From UBA1275 sp002323515 (GTDB lineage: Bacteria; Bacteroidota; Rhodothermia; Balneolales; Balneolaceae): DNA of 43,691 nt. Under the pieces are notes generated by a model that was not told where the DNA came from, did not search any database, and saw only the letters and a list, made by a program, of their open reading frames with translations. Each line of letters opens with the position of its first letter. The first letter of the stretch is position 1. Shown one piece after another: positions 43,367-43,691 of this stretch. The stretch spans positions 1 to 43,691 of the forward strand of contig CAXGAH010000020.1 of the NCBI GenBank assembly GCA_964007875.1. Direction: 5' to 3'. A program made the position numbers and the translations under genes.

Positions 43367-43691
43367 CTACTTAAGAAGCAGCATTTTTTGGGTTAAACTC
43401 CCTCATGGCTTAGAAGCTGCAGGTAAAAAACACCAGATGCCTCTTTGCTCGCATTCCATTAAGCATGGTATCCACCTGCTTCATGAATCCCGTTCTCTAA
43501 CACGGTGACCAAACGCCCTAAAGCATCAAATACCTTTAATTGCACATGGGTTGCCTTAGATACACGATAGTTTATGGTCGTGCTTGGGTTAAATGAATTC
43601 GGGTATTTTGGTTCTAAGCTAACAACCCTGCCTAGCTCAACGTCTGAAGCGCTCGAATCCTCCATACTCGTAGAAACATCGGCATTGTTTT
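43367..43691 (-). pseudogene. Degraded T9SS C-terminal sorting domain, entering from the right edge
   Basis: The minus-strand frame entering at the right edge reads as the C-terminus of a secreted protein: KYPNSFNPSTTINYRVSK, HVQLKVFDALGRLVTVLENG, then IHEAGGYHA. It stops at TAA (43459-43461) where the sorting domain should continue; the same frame resumes as WNASKEASGVFYLQLLS. A one-base frame change then gives SLTQKMLLLK and TAG at 43367-43369, the canonical end of such domains. The conserved NPFNPST is altered to NSFNPST. One nonsense and one frameshift make this a pseudogene; the bulk of the protein lies outside the window. Confidence 0.75.

Overview
The window looks like chromosome of a marine or halophilic Gram-negative bacterium of the Balneolota/Rhodothermota (Bacteroidota superphylum). 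This rests on type IX secretion (T9SS) style C-terminal sorting domains with the YPNPFNPST signature, many lipoproteins, a VPS10/BNR-type propeller, an S10 carboxypeptidase, a DivIVA protein in an otherwise Gram-negative-type gene set, and a moderately AT-rich base composition. Genus-level placement is inference.

Left part (1-6900): a secreted protein of about 1840 residues (cohesin-like, FN3, beta-helix, PQQ-type propeller, T9SS sorting domain), followed downstream by the start of another exported protein that runs off the left edge, and a dead YeeE/YedE transporter gene with two in-frame stops.

6880-16400 is an envelope-hydrolase region. It holds an S10 serine carboxypeptidase, a class-C beta-lactamase-fold hydrolase, and three tightly packed lipoprotein genes (HExxH zincin-like, CBM9-like, GHL10-like glycosidase). 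A convergent gene encodes a large exported beta-propeller protein.

16400-17800 holds a DUF3784 pseudogene, a small lipoprotein overlapping a 59-residue membrane protein, and tRNA-Phe(GAA). From 17780 to 43000 the window is mostly housekeeping. It contains recJ, a leucine-dehydrogenase-type enzyme with hslO, and a compact minus-strand run lpdA-lipB-lipA-plsY-gpsA-AlbA_2-IscA that joins lipoate synthesis, phospholipid precursors and an A-type Fe-S carrier. Then come an MltB-like transglycosylase, prfC, a SirB1-type gene, an orphan arginine deiminase overlapping a site-2 protease, smpB, rnpB with its terminator, a zinc-ribbon-family protein that has lost all its cysteines, and nif3. These are followed by yggS, a small membrane coiled-coil protein, divIVA, a purine nucleoside phosphorylase, an acidic protein with a possible S23-like bundle, and a secreted isoaspartyl peptidase.

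The right end (43050-43691) carries two decayed surface-protein genes: a frameshifted PID-CTERM-like small protein and the broken T9SS C-terminus of a gene entering from the right. Four degraded genes lie beside intact core genes, so accessory and surface functions appear to be turning over at both ends. I saw no CRISPR array, integrase, transposase, prophage or rRNA. No complete new defence system is evident. The best candidates for undescribed biology are the lipoprotein trio, the yggS-coiled coil-divIVA neighbourhood and the cysteine-less zinc-ribbon homologue.
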